A stretch of 64,000 bases of DNA from Prevotella sp. (GTDB taxonomy: Bacteria; Bacteroidota; Bacteroidia; Bacteroidales; Dysgonomonadaceae). The DNA is taken from positions 157,679 to 221,678 of the forward strand of contig JAITVV010000092.1 in NCBI GenBank assembly GCA_031285625.1, given 5' to 3'. Positions 32,108 to 41,914 of the stretch are shown here, piece by piece (within the stretch, counting starts at the first letter, position 1; each line of letters starts with the position of its first letter). The position numbers and the translations under genes are program-made. The notes under the pieces were generated by a model. It had not been told where the DNA came from and did not search any database. It saw nothing but the letters and a program-made list of their open reading frames with translations.

Positions 32108-33352
32108 TTATTCCACTTTCATTACTTCTTTCCTTACCCAATCCTTTCCTTCTGCCAAACGTGTCACCATCATAGCACAAACAACATTCCCGGTAGAATT
32201 AAGCAAAGTAGCAGGCACATCTATTATCGTACTAATAATCATCAGGGTAGCCGCAAACTCAGGCGAAAAGCCAAAAATAGAACAGATGAGTAGTTCCCCG
32301 GTCATGCCTCCACTTGGGATAGCTCCGACAACAGCTGCCGCTAAAACCGCAACACCTATAATCATAAATATATTGGACGATGTGGTTATTTCCTGCCCGA
32401 ATATAGTAAACAGGAAGATAATCTTCAACACGCCACCTATGATAGAACCATCCTTGTGCATATTCGTACCCAATGGTATTACGGTTTCGGCAATACCTGC
32501 AGGAACTCCTATACGTTTCGAGGCCTCTATATTTACAGGAATACATGCTGCACTGGAAGATGTGGCAATTGCAGTAAGAGACGGGGTTATTATATTTTTC
32601 CAAAATTCAACAAAACCTTTCTTTCCCCCTGCCCAGAATACATAGAGGGAATTCAACCCGAAAAAGCTGATTCCGGTAAGAATAAGGAAAAGGATAAAAA
32701 CATGCATATATCCGTTCAATATCTGTCCGCCAAGTTTCCCGACCGTATCGGCAAAATAACAGCCAAGACCAATAGGCGCAGCCTTCATAATAATATCCAT
32801 CATCTTCATGATAACATGGGTTGACGCATTCAGGAAGTCGGCTACCAACTTCCCTTTATCCCCAGAAAAGGCTGTTGCCAGACCAAAAAAGATAGAAAAT
32901 ATAATCAGGGGTAACAGATTTGATTTGGTAAACAGTTGCTGAAAATCGGATACAGTAAAAATATTAACAAATATTTCGGCTGATGTCATTTGCTTTACAG
33001 TCTGTTCCGGTAAACCCAATAATAGTTCCGACTGATTAATCCCGTCAAGAGGATTGTATAATAATGTAAACAGATAAGATACGGCTGCTGCCACAATACC
33101 TGTAAACAGGAAGACAAAGACAATACTCCCGATAACTTTCCCTACCATATTGGAATCCCGCATATTGTATATAGAGGACACCACACTGAAAAACACAAGC
33201 GGCACAATAAGCACAAACATCAGGTTAAGGAATATATCCCCTACAGGCTTAACAACGGAAGTTGCTTCTCCGAAAATTATTCCGCAAATACCTCCTATCA
33301 GTATTCCACAAAGCAGAAGGATAGTAAATGCATAGTTTTTCAAAATATTCAT
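32108..33352 (-). CDS. Dicarboxylate/amino acid:cation symporter (DAACS family)
   Basis: This 414-residue inner-membrane protein has about eight hydrophobic segments. Family landmarks are LMFVLIVPLVFFSVVSSIYN, the serine-rich ATSSSAACIPVNIEAS re-entrant loop, VIPLGTNMHKDGS (the NMDGT-like unwound helix, here NMHKDGS) and the C-terminal PATLLNSTGNVVCAMMVTR. Relatives such as GltP, DctA and SstT move glutamate, C4-dicarboxylates or serine/threonine with H+ or Na+. The substrate cannot be assigned here. It stands alone, with repeat R3 directly upstream. Confidence 0.92.
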   Translation of the reverse strand: MNILKNYAFTILLLCGILIGGICGIIFGEATSVVKPVGDIFLNLMFVLIVPLVFFSVVSSIYNMRDSNMVGKVIGSIVFVFLFTGIVAAAVSYLFTLLYNPLDGINQSELLLGLPEQTVKQMTSAEIFVNIFTVSDFQQLFTKSNLLPLIIFSIFFGLATAFSGDKGKLVADFLNASTHVIMKMMDIIMKAAPIGLGCYFADTVGKLGGQILNGYMHVFILFLILTGISFFGLNSLYVFWAGGKKGFVEFWKNIITPSLTAIATSSSAACIPVNIEASKRIGVPAGIAETVIPLGTNMHKDGSIIGGVLKIIFLFTIFGQEITTSSNIFMIIGVAVLAAAVVGAIPSGGMTGELLICSIFGFSPEFAATLMIISTIIDVPATLLNSTGNVVCAMMVTRLAEGKDWVRKEVMKVE

Positions 33353-33367
33353 TCGTCAATTCTTATT

Positions 33368-33460
33368 AGGCCTCAGACCTATTAATTATTTTGGTAAGTA
33401 AGACAATAAATCATTACAATTTAAATTATATCATCAAATACTTACTGGTACTTATAAGTC
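33368..33460. repeat. Interspersed ~90-bp repeat, copy R3
   Basis: AGGCCTCAGACCTATTAATT, TGGTAAGTAAGACAATAAAT and TCATCAAATACTTACTGGT match R1 (22711-22800) over their length. The copy lies upstream of the symporter gene, as R1 lies upstream of the DUF6377-type gene. Confidence 0.5.
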
Positions 33461-33562
33461 AACAAAAATACTGTTTCATTCCGAAATAATTGTAGTAAAA
33501 GGAGATAGATTTAAGATAGGGTAATAACCTTTAAAAATAAAGAAGTTTTTTTCTCATAAGCC

Positions 33563-33592
33563 TTGCTATTATAAGAAAAATGCATATATTTG
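33563..33592 (+). promoter_or_regulatory. Bacteroidetes promoter for tRNA-His
   Basis: TTG (33563-33565), a spacer of exactly 19 bp, then TATATTTG (33585-33592) match the Bacteroidetes -33/-7 consensus. Transcription would start about 10 nt before the tRNA. Confidence 0.8.
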
Positions 33593-33610
33593 CACCGCAA
33601 TTGCAAAAAT

Positions 33611-33685
<75 letters not shown>

Positions 33686-33688
33686 CTG

Positions 33689-33730
33689 TAAAAGAAACTG
33701 TTAAAACAAACAGTTTCTTTTCTTTTTATA
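33689..33730 (+). terminator. Terminator after tRNA-His
   Basis: AAAGAAACTGTT, a short A-rich loop and AACAGTTTCTTT, then TCTTTTTAT, form a strong intrinsic terminator a few bases after the tRNA. Confidence 0.85.
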
Positions 33731-33856
33731 AGAAAAAACTGCATCTACAGCCATATTCCGCAAAAAAGAGTACAAGTAAAAGACTCTGATTTACTGACAA
33801 TTACAAAACTTAACTTTTTTTTCAAAAAAATAATTTACTTTTTATTCCCTTTGAAT

Positions 33857-33887
33857 ATTGTATTTGTAAAAATAATAACTACATTTG
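33857..33887 (+). promoter_or_regulatory. Promoter of the secreted protein gene at 34263
   Basis: ATTG (33857-33860), a 19-bp spacer and TACATTTG (33880-33887) match the Bacteroidetes consensus. It predicts a 5' leader of more than 350 nt. Confidence 0.65.
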
Positions 33888-33962
33888 CAAAGATGATTTT
33901 AACACTAAATCATGTAAGACAACAAACTTTATAAAACTTAATTTAAAAACCATTCAAGAAAT

Positions 33963-34178
33963 AGAGGAAACCCAGAATTAATATTTTAACACTAGAGGAA
34001 ATCAAATTGTAATTAACAATTATAATTTTTATATAAACAGATAATAGAAATCTATTATCACATATGATGATTTGTTTGTAAAAACAGTTGTCGGTGTACT
34101 TTGTGTACACAATAAATAAGGAAATCAGAGGAAATCAAATTTAAAACAACAAGACTAAAGTAGTAGGAAATCAAGACT
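33963..34178 (+). repeat. Scattered AGGAAATCA direct repeats in a long leader
   Basis: AGGAAACCC (about 33965), AGGAAATCAAAT (about 33998), AGGAAATCAG (about 34120), AGGAAATCAAAT (about 34131) and AGGAAATCAAG (about 34169) occur in the AT-rich leader between promoter and gene. There is no gene in this stretch. The repeats may be protein- or sRNA-binding sites, or chance in purine-rich DNA. Confidence 0.35.
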
Positions 34179-34262
34179 TAAATACACAAACAATTAACTT
34201 TTACATTTATGACAACAAGCAATTTTTTTAATTGGTCATCAGTCCGTTCTGCCGGATTAACA

Positions 34263-35435
34263 ATGAAAACTAAAACAATGAAAACTAAGACATTAGCCTA
34301 CCTATGTATTGCTTTTGCCTGCTTTATGTTTATAGGTAATGCTAAAGCACAGGTAACAATAGGTTCAGGATTAGCACCTGAAGGAGGATCACTGTTAGAT
34401 ATGAAAGAAGACCCAACAGTTCCATTTGCAAATAATGCAACATCTACGAAAGGGATGCTTTATCCTCGCGTAGAACTTAATGATGCTTATAGAACAGATT
34501 TACATCCCATGTATGATGTAAGCAGTGCAGACTATAACACAAATAAAGCAAATTTAAAGAAAAGCCACACAGGACTTATTGTATTTAACGTAACCACAAG
34601 TTCATACTTCTCTCCTGGATTGTATTTTTGGAGTGGTATAGAATGGAGAAGAATGGATGATAGTCCTGCAGTGGAAGCTTCTGTAACAGATTTACTTTGT
34701 ACGAATGCCATAATGTCGCCTAGTAGTTATTCTACTGGAGTTCCATTTGATGGGATTGTAAAGATTCCATATATTGGAGGAACTGGTGGAGCATATGATG
34801 GAACAGTTCCTATTGGAGGTACAGCGGCGACAAACAATTTATATATTGAAAGAATAGGTGGTAAATTAAACTATGGAGGTGGGGAGGTTATGTACCGTAT
34901 ATCTGGTACACCATCTGTTTCATCCCCTACAACCACCACATTTCCAATTAACTTTTTAGGTAAAACTTGTAATGTAACTGTTGGTAGTGGAGTATCGTCT
35001 GTAAATATAAAGAATCTAACAAGTGATGCAGTAATTTCGAGACCTTTTGATCCAAATACTGATGATTCTGCAAATGCAAACACTCTCACTTTTGGAGAGA
35101 TAACTATTACAGAAGCTGGAAGTTATGCCTTTTCATTAAGACTCTACGGTCGCTTAAGTCAAGATGGAGCTGGTCGTTGGCCTTTCTATATATATCTACA
35201 AAAAAATAATAAATCTACAGTAATAGACGCTGCTGAGATTGATTTGGTAACAGTTCAGTTAGGTCATATCTACCGAGATTATAGTTATAGTGTAACATTA
35301 GGTGGGATTTATGAGGTAGGTGATAAAGTTATAATAAGTATGCATAAACCAGAAACTGGACCAAGTTGGACATTAAGCCAAGGACCAAATTCTACTTCCC
35401 CTGTGCGTACCAGTCTTATTTACTGGAAACTGTAA
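34263..35435 (+). CDS. Secreted hypothetical protein
   Basis: From the ATG at 34263 the product has 390 residues with a signal peptide (TLAYLCIAFACFMFIGNAKA, then Q). An ATG at 34209 would add 18 residues before it, which is less likely for a secreted protein. The mature N-terminus VTIGSGLAPEGGSLLDMKED and the segment HTGLIVFNVTTSS-YFSPG-LYFWSG are typical of Bacteroidetes surface proteins that present a short repeat-like module. The C-terminal 150 residues (EITITEAGSYAFSLRLYGRL ... SLIYWKL) look like a beta-sandwich. There is no lipobox and no obvious T9SS C-terminal domain. The function is unknown. A long leader with direct repeats suggests post-transcriptional control. Confidence 0.75.
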   Translation: MKTKTMKTKTLAYLCIAFACFMFIGNAKAQVTIGSGLAPEGGSLLDMKEDPTVPFANNATSTKGMLYPRVELNDAYRTDLHPMYDVSSADYNTNKANLKKSHTGLIVFNVTTSSYFSPGLYFWSGIEWRRMDDSPAVEASVTDLLCTNAIMSPSSYSTGVPFDGIVKIPYIGGTGGAYDGTVPIGGTAATNNLYIERIGGKLNYGGGEVMYRISGTPSVSSPTTTTFPINFLGKTCNVTVGSGVSSVNIKNLTSDAVISRPFDPNTDDSANANTLTFGEITITEAGSYAFSLRLYGRLSQDGAGRWPFYIYLQKNNKSTVIDAAEIDLVTVQLGHIYRDYSYSVTLGGIYEVGDKVIISMHKPETGPSWTLSQGPNSTSPVRTSLIYWKL

Positions 35436-35544
35436 GAAATCAGAAACATACAGTTAACACACAAAGTTAACAGTTGGCAAAATAATAAAAAGAAACTACT
35501 TGATTTTAAGAAACCTCAGATAGTTTGTAATACTTTAGGTCGTT

Positions 35545-35586
35545 AAATGGAGTTGTTCTCGAAAGAGGCAATTCCATTTTTCTTTA
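35545..35586 (+). terminator. Terminator of the 34263 gene
   Basis: AAATGGAGTTG and CAATTCCATTT pair (one G-U) around TTCTCGAAAGAGG, followed by TTCTTTATT. The rest of the 423-bp gap up to 35858 holds only AT-rich DNA and a promoter candidate. Confidence 0.75.
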
Positions 35587-35767
35587 TTAGCTTTTATCAT
35601 ACAAACAAAGGAATATAAGTTGTAAGGAGGTAAAATATAAAAATAAATATTTGCAAAAAGTCATAGCAGCCACCAACTATATCACTATATATAAGCAAAA
35701 TGAGTAATTATTCTTTATAGAAAAGTCATATTTAAATTCTCTTTATTTTAACAATTAGAGTTTAAAC

Positions 35768-35775
35768 TATCTTTG
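35768..35775 (+). promoter_or_regulatory. Candidate -7 box for the lipoprotein gene at 35859
   Basis: TATCTTTG fits TAnnTTTG and lies 83 bp before the ATG. The -33 region is only T-rich (TTTT), so strength is uncertain. Confidence 0.45.
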
Positions 35776-35858
35776 TATTTACATATATGAACTAGATATT
35801 GGATCCAACTTCTTATCAGAAAGTCAATACAAGAAAATTAATTAACCAGTAAAAATTT

Positions 35859-37826
35859 ATGAAGAATTTAACATTGGGCTTGATTAGCCTGTTTTTATTG
35901 ATGGTCTCATGTAGCCAAGACGACCAGTATGAATCTAACCTATCTGAAAATGCCCAATTACACACAATTACCAATCACTACTACGGAGTAAAACGATCGG
36001 AACAAAAAAACACAAAAGGTGTGGCCTTACGATCAAACCTATGGAGCAATAATACTGTAATAACAGTTAAGTTTCTGAATGAACCTGCAACACAAAAAGA
36101 CAAAGATATAGTTGTCACATATGCCAAAGAATGGGAAAAGTATGCAGGTATCAGTTTCAAATTTGTCGAAAGTGGTGATGCTATGATACGAATTGGCTTC
36201 GATTGGAACGAAGATCGTTATGTCACATGGTCCTATATAGGTACTGATGCAAAGATAGTAACTAACCAAAATGAGGCCACAGCCAGTTTTGCAGACTTCG
36301 ACTATCTGACGGATGCTGAAAAAAAAGGTGAAGTTCTTCGTTTATTTGGCCAGGTATTGGGATTAGAACTGGAACATAGACATCTATCGTTCGACGCAGG
36401 CTGGAGAGATCGTGTGCAAAGCCAATGGGAAGGAGATATTTCGGACATTCCATGGGAAACATTAAAGAAATATGTTTTCGATCCACTGGAAACAACCAAT
36501 GCAGTAATGACAGAAGATTACGATCCGCTATCTATTATGATATGGCCTTTTCCACGTACGGTTGCCACAAATACCGAACGTGACTTCAATCTGGAACTTT
36601 CGGAAAGTGATAAAGCTTTTATTGCAAAATTGTACCCGAAGGTAGAAGACGGTTGCATTTTTGAAGGGAAAATTACAGAAAATAGCCTTATGTATAATAC
36701 ATACTATTACAAACCTGGCTTCAAAATAGTATATCATTCACAAAACACTCCACTTATTATACAGTGGGATAATGAAACGAAAGAAAATCTGGGAACTGAC
36801 TTCAATGGTTTCGTTACATACAATGGTACTACACCTCGCAATGGATTAACTTCAATCAGAATATACGGAGATGCTATAGGAATAACAGAGTTTCATTCAA
36901 ATCTAATAGAAATGAATGATGACTATACAACTCCAAGAGGAATTCCTCTTACAGGAGATTATGATTTCTCGAAATTTATAAACTTAAAAAAATTAGGTTT
37001 TACTTGCATAAATTCCGAAGATATCAATCTTTTAAATAATCCCAATTTAGAGGAATTAACATTGATATCAGAGGATTATGTATGGATTGGTTCAGAATAT
37101 TTTACTTGGAATGGAGTAGAAGCATATTATGATTTTACAAAATTAACTAAATTAAAAAAACTCAATTTAGAAGGAATAACCAATACTGATTTTTCTGTAA
37201 ATACAGAATTAGTAGAATTAAATCTTTCTTATCATAATTCAGAAAAATCCGGTTATATTTTTGATTTTTCCCAAAATAAAAAATTGGAAAGTTTAACTAT
37301 ATCAGGAGAAACTAAATGTACAAGATTTGATATATCACAAAATACTAAATTAAAAAACCTAGAACTATATCTTAATAACGAATTTGATAATCTAGATGTA
37401 TCAAAAAATATTTTATTAACAAGATTGCGTGTATACTTGGATAATCCTTACCAATTAGATCTGTCTACCAATCGAACCTTAGAAGTGGTCGAATCTTTTG
37501 GACCCCTCAATAAACTAGTGCTCTCTACAGATAAAGAACAAAAATTAAAAACTCTAGGATTCTGGGGACCAAGTATCACTGAACTGAATGTATCCAATTC
37601 TACATATCTGGAGGAACTTAGTTTATGGTATTGTGCAAATCTGAAAGAAGTAGATGTGTCAAACAATAAATTCCTAAAAGTGATAAGTTCGTCGCCTTAT
37701 GACGGTCATATTAATATAATCGGGTGGAATAAACCTACAACTAAATCGATGCCTGCTTTATCAGCAGAAAAATACTCAATACTCGAAGAGTATGCAACTA
37801 AGCATAATTTGAAAATAGCAAATTAA
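35859..37826 (+). CDS. Lipoprotein with degenerate metzincin-like domain and leucine-rich repeats
   Basis: This 655-residue lipoprotein has a lipobox (LFLLMVSCSQDD, Cys near 18). Residues about 45-265 look like an astacin-type metzincin: WSNNTVITVKFLN, ITFKF-like ISFKFVESGDAMIRIGFD, GTDA and the active-site helix. That helix reads EVLRLFGQVLGLELEHRH where an active enzyme has HEFGHxLGLxHEH, so the first two zinc-binding His and the Glu are lost and only later residues remain. Residues about 360-640 are leucine-rich repeats of irregular length (LTKLKKLNLEGITN, NTKLKNLELYLNN, STYLEELSLWYC). It is thus probably a surface binding protein built on a dead protease scaffold. The gene has its own terminator. 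Confidence 0.75.
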   Translation: MKNLTLGLISLFLLMVSCSQDDQYESNLSENAQLHTITNHYYGVKRSEQKNTKGVALRSNLWSNNTVITVKFLNEPATQKDKDIVVTYAKEWEKYAGISFKFVESGDAMIRIGFDWNEDRYVTWSYIGTDAKIVTNQNEATASFADFDYLTDAEKKGEVLRLFGQVLGLELEHRHLSFDAGWRDRVQSQWEGDISDIPWETLKKYVFDPLETTNAVMTEDYDPLSIMIWPFPRTVATNTERDFNLELSESDKAFIAKLYPKVEDGCIFEGKITENSLMYNTYYYKPGFKIVYHSQNTPLIIQWDNETKENLGTDFNGFVTYNGTTPRNGLTSIRIYGDAIGITEFHSNLIEMNDDYTTPRGIPLTGDYDFSKFINLKKLGFTCINSEDINLLNNPNLEELTLISEDYVWIGSEYFTWNGVEAYYDFTKLTKLKKLNLEGITNTDFSVNTELVELNLSYHNSEKSGYIFDFSQNKKLESLTISGETKCTRFDISQNTKLKNLELYLNNEFDNLDVSKNILLTRLRVYLDNPYQLDLSTNRTLEVVESFGPLNKLVLSTDKEQKLKTLGFWGPSITELNVSNSTYLEELSLWYCANLKEVDVSNNKFLKVISSSPYDGHINIIGWNKPTTKSMPALSAEKYSILEEYATKHNLKIAN

Positions 37827-37843
37827 AAACAGATAATATTATA

Positions 37844-37884
37844 AATGAAGGGTTGGATCTTTAAAATTCAACCCTTTATTTTTC
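37844..37884 (+). terminator. Terminator of the 35859 gene
   Basis: AAGGGTTG and CAACCCTT pair, with a short extension and loop between them, followed by TATTTTTCC. Confidence 0.75.
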
Positions 37885-37969
37885 CTATATTTAAACAATT
37901 CGCTTTGCCTATTGTTCTAAGTAAAGAAGAATACTATTATCACTTTACTAATTACTTAAATCTTTATTT

Positions 37970-39472
37970 ATGGAAGAGAATAAGAAAAGAATGACCACAA
38001 ATCAAGGGATTCCAGTTGATAATGATCAGGCTTCGATAACTACTCAAAATCCCAATTTGACACTATTATCGGATACACACTTAGTTGAAAAGCTGGCACA
38101 TTTTGACAGAGAGAGAATACCGGAACGTGTAGTGCATGCCAAAGGTTCAGGAGCACATGGTTATTTTGAAGTTACAAATGATCTGACAAAGTACACGTGT
38201 GCATCCTTTATGTCGCAGGTAGGCAAAAAGACAGAAATATTTGCACGTTTCTCCACTGTAGGCGGAGGTCGTGGATCTGCAGACACAGCAAGAGACCCGC
38301 GTGGATTTGCTGTTAAGTTTTATACAGAAGACGGCAACTATGATATGGTAGGAAACAACACTCCTGTATTCTTTATCCGTGATGCTATTAAATTCCCCGA
38401 TTTTATTCATACACAAAAGAAAAATCCAACCTCAAATCTGGATGATGCAGATGCATTCTGGGATTTTATGTCATTAACACCCGAAAGTGTACATCAGGCT
38501 ACAATATTATTTTCAGACAGGGGAACACCGTATTCATTCCGCCATATGCACGGATTTACCAGCCACACATATATGTGGTATAACGAAAAAGGTGAACATT
38601 ACTGGATCAAGTTACACTTCAAAACAGACCAGGGTATAAAGAACCTGACAAAAGAAGAAGCAACAATGTTGGCAGGTACTGATCCAGATCATGCAACCCG
38701 GGATCTTTTTAATAGTATAAAAAGAGGTGAATTCCCATCATGGAGTGTATATGTACAGATCATGAAACCGGAGGAAGCACCAAATTATAAATTTGATGTC
38801 TTTGATGTTACAAAAGTATGGTCGCAGAAAGACTATCCATTAATCCCTATGGGCAAAATGGTACTGAACCGTAATCCTGAAAACTATTTTACAGAGGTAG
38901 AGCAGGCAGCTTTCTCCCCGGGTAATCTGGTTCCGGGTATTGCTGTCTCTCCCGATAAGATGCTTCAAGGACGTGTATTTAGTTATCCTGACACACATCG
39001 TCACCGTTTAGGTACAAACTTCGATATGATTCCTGTAAATGCCCCAAAAGCACAAATAAATACATATCAGCGTGATGGAGCAATGCATATGCATAGTTAC
39101 ACTGGCCCTAATTACTACCCTAATAGTTTTAATGGAGCAAAACCGGATAAAAAGTATGCAGTTCCGCCGATTGATGTTGCCGGAATGGCTGCCCGCCACG
39201 AATATGTACTCTCTGATATGGATTATGTTCAGGCAGGTGATTTGTATGGCAGGGTATTATCTGAGTATGACAAAACGAATCTGGTAGGTAATATAGTAGC
39301 GCATATAAAAAATGCAGCCAAGCGTATTCAGTTACGCCAGACTGCTATATTCTACAAAGCACACGAAGAGTATGGAACACGTGTAGCCCAGGGGTTAGGA
39401 CTTGATATAAATGAAGTAAAAAGACTTGCAAACATGTCTAATGAAGAAAGAGTAAAAGCAACAGCTCAGTAA
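37970..39472 (+). CDS. katA: Catalase (monofunctional, heme)
   Basis: This 500-residue protein has the clade-3 small-subunit catalase length and signatures. The active-site block is [20 protein letters not shown] with the distal His, followed by Asn in [19 protein letters not shown]. The proximal heme ligand Tyr lies in [14 protein letters not shown]. It breaks hydrogen peroxide into water and oxygen in the cytoplasm and is a usual oxygen defence of anaerobic or microaerophilic Bacteroidales. It stands alone between two terminators. The gene name follows the usual Bacteroidetes name for this type. Confidence 0.95.
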   Translation: MEENKKRMTTNQGIPVDNDQASITTQNPNLTLLSDTHLVEKLAHFDRERIPERVVHAKGSGAHGYFEVTNDLTKYTCASFMSQVGKKTEIFARFSTVGGGRGSADTARDPRGFAVKFYTEDGNYDMVGNNTPVFFIRDAIKFPDFIHTQKKNPTSNLDDADAFWDFMSLTPESVHQATILFSDRGTPYSFRHMHGFTSHTYMWYNEKGEHYWIKLHFKTDQGIKNLTKEEATMLAGTDPDHATRDLFNSIKRGEFPSWSVYVQIMKPEEAPNYKFDVFDVTKVWSQKDYPLIPMGKMVLNRNPENYFTEVEQAAFSPGNLVPGIAVSPDKMLQGRVFSYPDTHRHRLGTNFDMIPVNAPKAQINTYQRDGAMHMHSYTGPNYYPNSFNGAKPDKKYAVPPIDVAGMAARHEYVLSDMDYVQAGDLYGRVLSEYDKTNLVGNIVAHIKNAAKRIQLRQTAIFYKAHEEYGTRVAQGLGLDINEVKRLANMSNEERVKATAQ

Positions 39473-39480
39473 TATGATTG

Positions 39481-39513
39481 AAAAAGAGGTGCTCTTGGCA
39501 CCTCTTTTTATTT
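39481..39513. terminator. Bidirectional terminator katA / uvrA-like
   Basis: AAAAAGAGGTGC, loop TCTTG, GCACCTCTTTTTA: a perfect stem with A-run and U-run on opposite sides, serving both convergent genes. Confidence 0.9.
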
Positions 39514-41793
39514 TAAGCTTTTCAATAAATATTTTGCAGTCAAAGAATTCTTCACTTTTATCAGTTCTTTAGGTGTACCTTCAAATAGTATCTCCCCTCC
39601 TCTTTTTCCACCATCTGGCCCCATATCGATTATCCAATCTGCCTGTTTGATAACATCGAGGTTATGTTCAATTACGATAACCGTATTACCATTACTTACC
39701 AAATGGTTCAGTAGATGCATAAGCACCGTTATATCTGCCATATGTAAGCCAGTTGTAGGTTCATCCATCACATAAATATTGCCTGTCTTTTTTAGTTCAT
39801 TAGCCAGTTTTACCCGCTGAAGCTCCCCTCCCGAAAGTGTATCGAGCGATTGTCCCAGAGTCAGGTATCCAAGACCGACATTATCGAGTGATTTAAGTTT
39901 CGGTAAAAATCTCTCTTTAGAGAAGAAATCTAACGATTGTGTAATGGTCAGGGAGAGGACATCTGTAATGGACTTCCCTCTTAATTTATATTTTAAGACT
40001 TCCTGTTTATATTTTTTGCCCTGGCAGGTTTCACAAATAGTAGTTACAGTTTCCATAAATGCCATATCTGAAGTAATTACCCCTCTCCCATTACAAGATG
40101 GGCAAGCTCCTTCCGAATTAAAACTAAACATACCGGAAGTAACATTGTTTTTGGCAGCAAACATTTTACGGATATCATCCATTATACCAAGATAAGTGGC
40201 CGAATTGGAACGTGTACTTCCCCTTATAGCTTTTTGGCTTACCTCTATAGCTTCCGGATATTGTTCAACAAAGACATTCGAGATAAGGCTACTCTTACCC
40301 GAACCCGCAACACCCGTAATACAGGTCAATACCCCTTTAGGTATCTTTACAGATATATTTTTCAGATTATGTAAAGTCGCATTTTGTATTTCCAACCAGC
40401 TGTCCGGATGATTCACCGAGTCTTTGAGTGGTATTTCACGATTCATCATTTCGGCAGTTAACGTATCCGCTTTGTATAAGCCCTGAACATCACCCTGATA
40501 AACTACTTCTCCGCCATGCTCTCCGGCCATTGGTCCCATATCGATCAGAGTATCCGCATGGCTGATTATATCCTTATCATGCTCCACAATGAGTACACTA
40601 TTGCCCTTATCCCGCAATGCAACAAACATATCCTTCAATAAGCCAATATCCCGGGGATGTAGACCTACACTGGGTTCATCGAATATATAGGTCATACCGG
40701 TAAGGCTACTTCCCAGATGTTTTACCATCTTTAAGCGTTGAGACTCACCACCCGACAATGTTGACGTCTCCCTACTCAGACTAAGATAGCCCAACCCTAC
40801 TCCTTTTATGCGTTTCAGATTTTCAGTAATAGAGAGTGCGACCGGCGTACCTAATTTATCATCTATCTGGGTCAGGATAGGAATGAGATCAGAAATTTCC
40901 ATATTTGAATAATCAGAAATGTTATATCCGTTTATTCTACTGCTTAACGCAGCCTTATTGAGACGTTCACCATGACAAACAGGACAGATCCCTTCTGAAA
41001 CAAATTTACTCACCATACTTATTGTCCTATCCGAAATCTCACCTGCCGGACGATTCAGATAAATACGATTAAAACGATCAATGATTCCTTCATAATCCAT
41101 CCGCTGAAATGTGGGAATACCTTTGCCCAAAGTAATAGGTACCTTTACATCTTTAATACCTTTTGCATACAAGAAAATATTCATTTCCTCTTCAGTATAA
41201 TCTTTCAGAGGCTTATCGTTATCAAAAAATCCAGAATTGGCATACTTCTGCCAATGCCATGTTCCCGTACGGAAAGGAGGAAATAGTATCGCCCCATTAT
41301 TAAGAGACTTATCCATATCAAATAATCTATCCATATCAAGTGCTATAGCCTTACCTAATCCCTGACAATGCGGACACATACCTGCCGGGTCATTGAATGA
41401 ATACCGGTTAGATGTACCAGCACTGGGTATGCCAGCTCTGGAAAACAATAACCTCACCAGAGGCTGAATATCTGTTATTGTACCTACTGTGGAACGGATA
41501 TTGCCGCCCATCTGTTTCTGGTCAATAACAATGGCCGGAGAAAGGTTACTGATGGACTTTACATCAGGCCTTTCATACTTGGGTAATCTATTACGGATAA
41601 AAGAAGAAAATGTATCATTTAATTGTCGTTGTGATTCTACGGCAACTGTATCGAATACAATCGAAGATTTACCTGATCCGGAAACTCCCGAAAAAACAAC
41701 TACTTCATTTTTGGGTATCTTAAGCGATACATTTTTAAGATTATTCAGCCTTGCAGATTCTATAATAATATATTCTTTATCTCTGTTTTCCAT
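39508..41793 (-). CDS. Short UvrA-like ABC ATPase (UvrA paralogue)
   Basis: This 761-residue protein has two ABC ATPase modules of the UvrA kind: Walker A FSGVSGSGKSS and GVAGSGKSS, signatures LSGGESQRLKM and LSGGELQRVKL, and Walker B YIFDEPSVGL and YVMDEPTTGLH. Zinc-finger pairs CPHCQGLG, CPVCHGE and CPSCNGRG/CETCQGKK are kept. It is about 180 residues shorter than housekeeping UvrA, the shortening falling in the region that holds the UvrB-binding insertion. Such paralogues (UvrA2/DrrC type) are linked to drug tolerance and DNA-damage protection. An operator shared with the PPOX-WYL operon lies at its promoter. Confidence 0.88.
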   Translation of the reverse strand: MENRDKEYIIIESARLNNLKNVSLKIPKNEVVVFSGVSGSGKSSIVFDTVAVESQRQLNDTFSSFIRNRLPKYERPDVKSISNLSPAIVIDQKQMGGNIRSTVGTITDIQPLVRLLFSRAGIPSAGTSNRYSFNDPAGMCPHCQGLGKAIALDMDRLFDMDKSLNNGAILFPPFRTGTWHWQKYANSGFFDNDKPLKDYTEEEMNIFLYAKGIKDVKVPITLGKGIPTFQRMDYEGIIDRFNRIYLNRPAGEISDRTISMVSKFVSEGICPVCHGERLNKAALSSRINGYNISDYSNMEISDLIPILTQIDDKLGTPVALSITENLKRIKGVGLGYLSLSRETSTLSGGESQRLKMVKHLGSSLTGMTYIFDEPSVGLHPRDIGLLKDMFVALRDKGNSVLIVEHDKDIISHADTLIDMGPMAGEHGGEVVYQGDVQGLYKADTLTAEMMNREIPLKDSVNHPDSWLEIQNATLHNLKNISVKIPKGVLTCITGVAGSGKSSLISNVFVEQYPEAIEVSQKAIRGSTRSNSATYLGIMDDIRKMFAAKNNVTSGMFSFNSEGACPSCNGRGVITSDMAFMETVTTICETCQGKKYKQEVLKYKLRGKSITDVLSLTITQSLDFFSKERFLPKLKSLDNVGLGYLTLGQSLDTLSGGELQRVKLANELKKTGNIYVMDEPTTGLHMADITVLMHLLNHLVSNGNTVIVIEHNLDVIKQADWIIDMGPDGGKRGGEILFEGTPKELIKVKNSLTAKYLLKSLK

Positions 41794-41813
41794 CTATGAT
41801 AAACTGTTTTTTG

Positions 41814-41848
41814 CAAAAGTAAATATGACGAATGACAACAGTATGTCA
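41814..41848 (-). promoter_or_regulatory. Operator and promoter of the uvrA-like gene
   Basis: On the minus strand TGACA-N6-TGTCA (41848-41833) is followed 11 bp later by the -7 box TACTTTTG (41821-41814). The identical layout occurs at 45030-45064. The dyad covers the -33 region, as expected for a regulator that blocks or replaces sigma contact. Confidence 0.7.
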
Positions 41849-41863
41849 GCATTCATAAATAAA

Positions 41864-41893
41864 AAACACAGGCACTAATAATTACCTGTGTTT
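41864..41893 (-). terminator. Terminator of the AraC/GyrI regulator gene
   Basis: AAACACAGG and CCTGTGTTT form the stem; on the minus strand TTTTATTTATG follows. Confidence 0.75.
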
Positions 41894-41914
41894 AAAATCA
41901 TTAACTATAATCTT

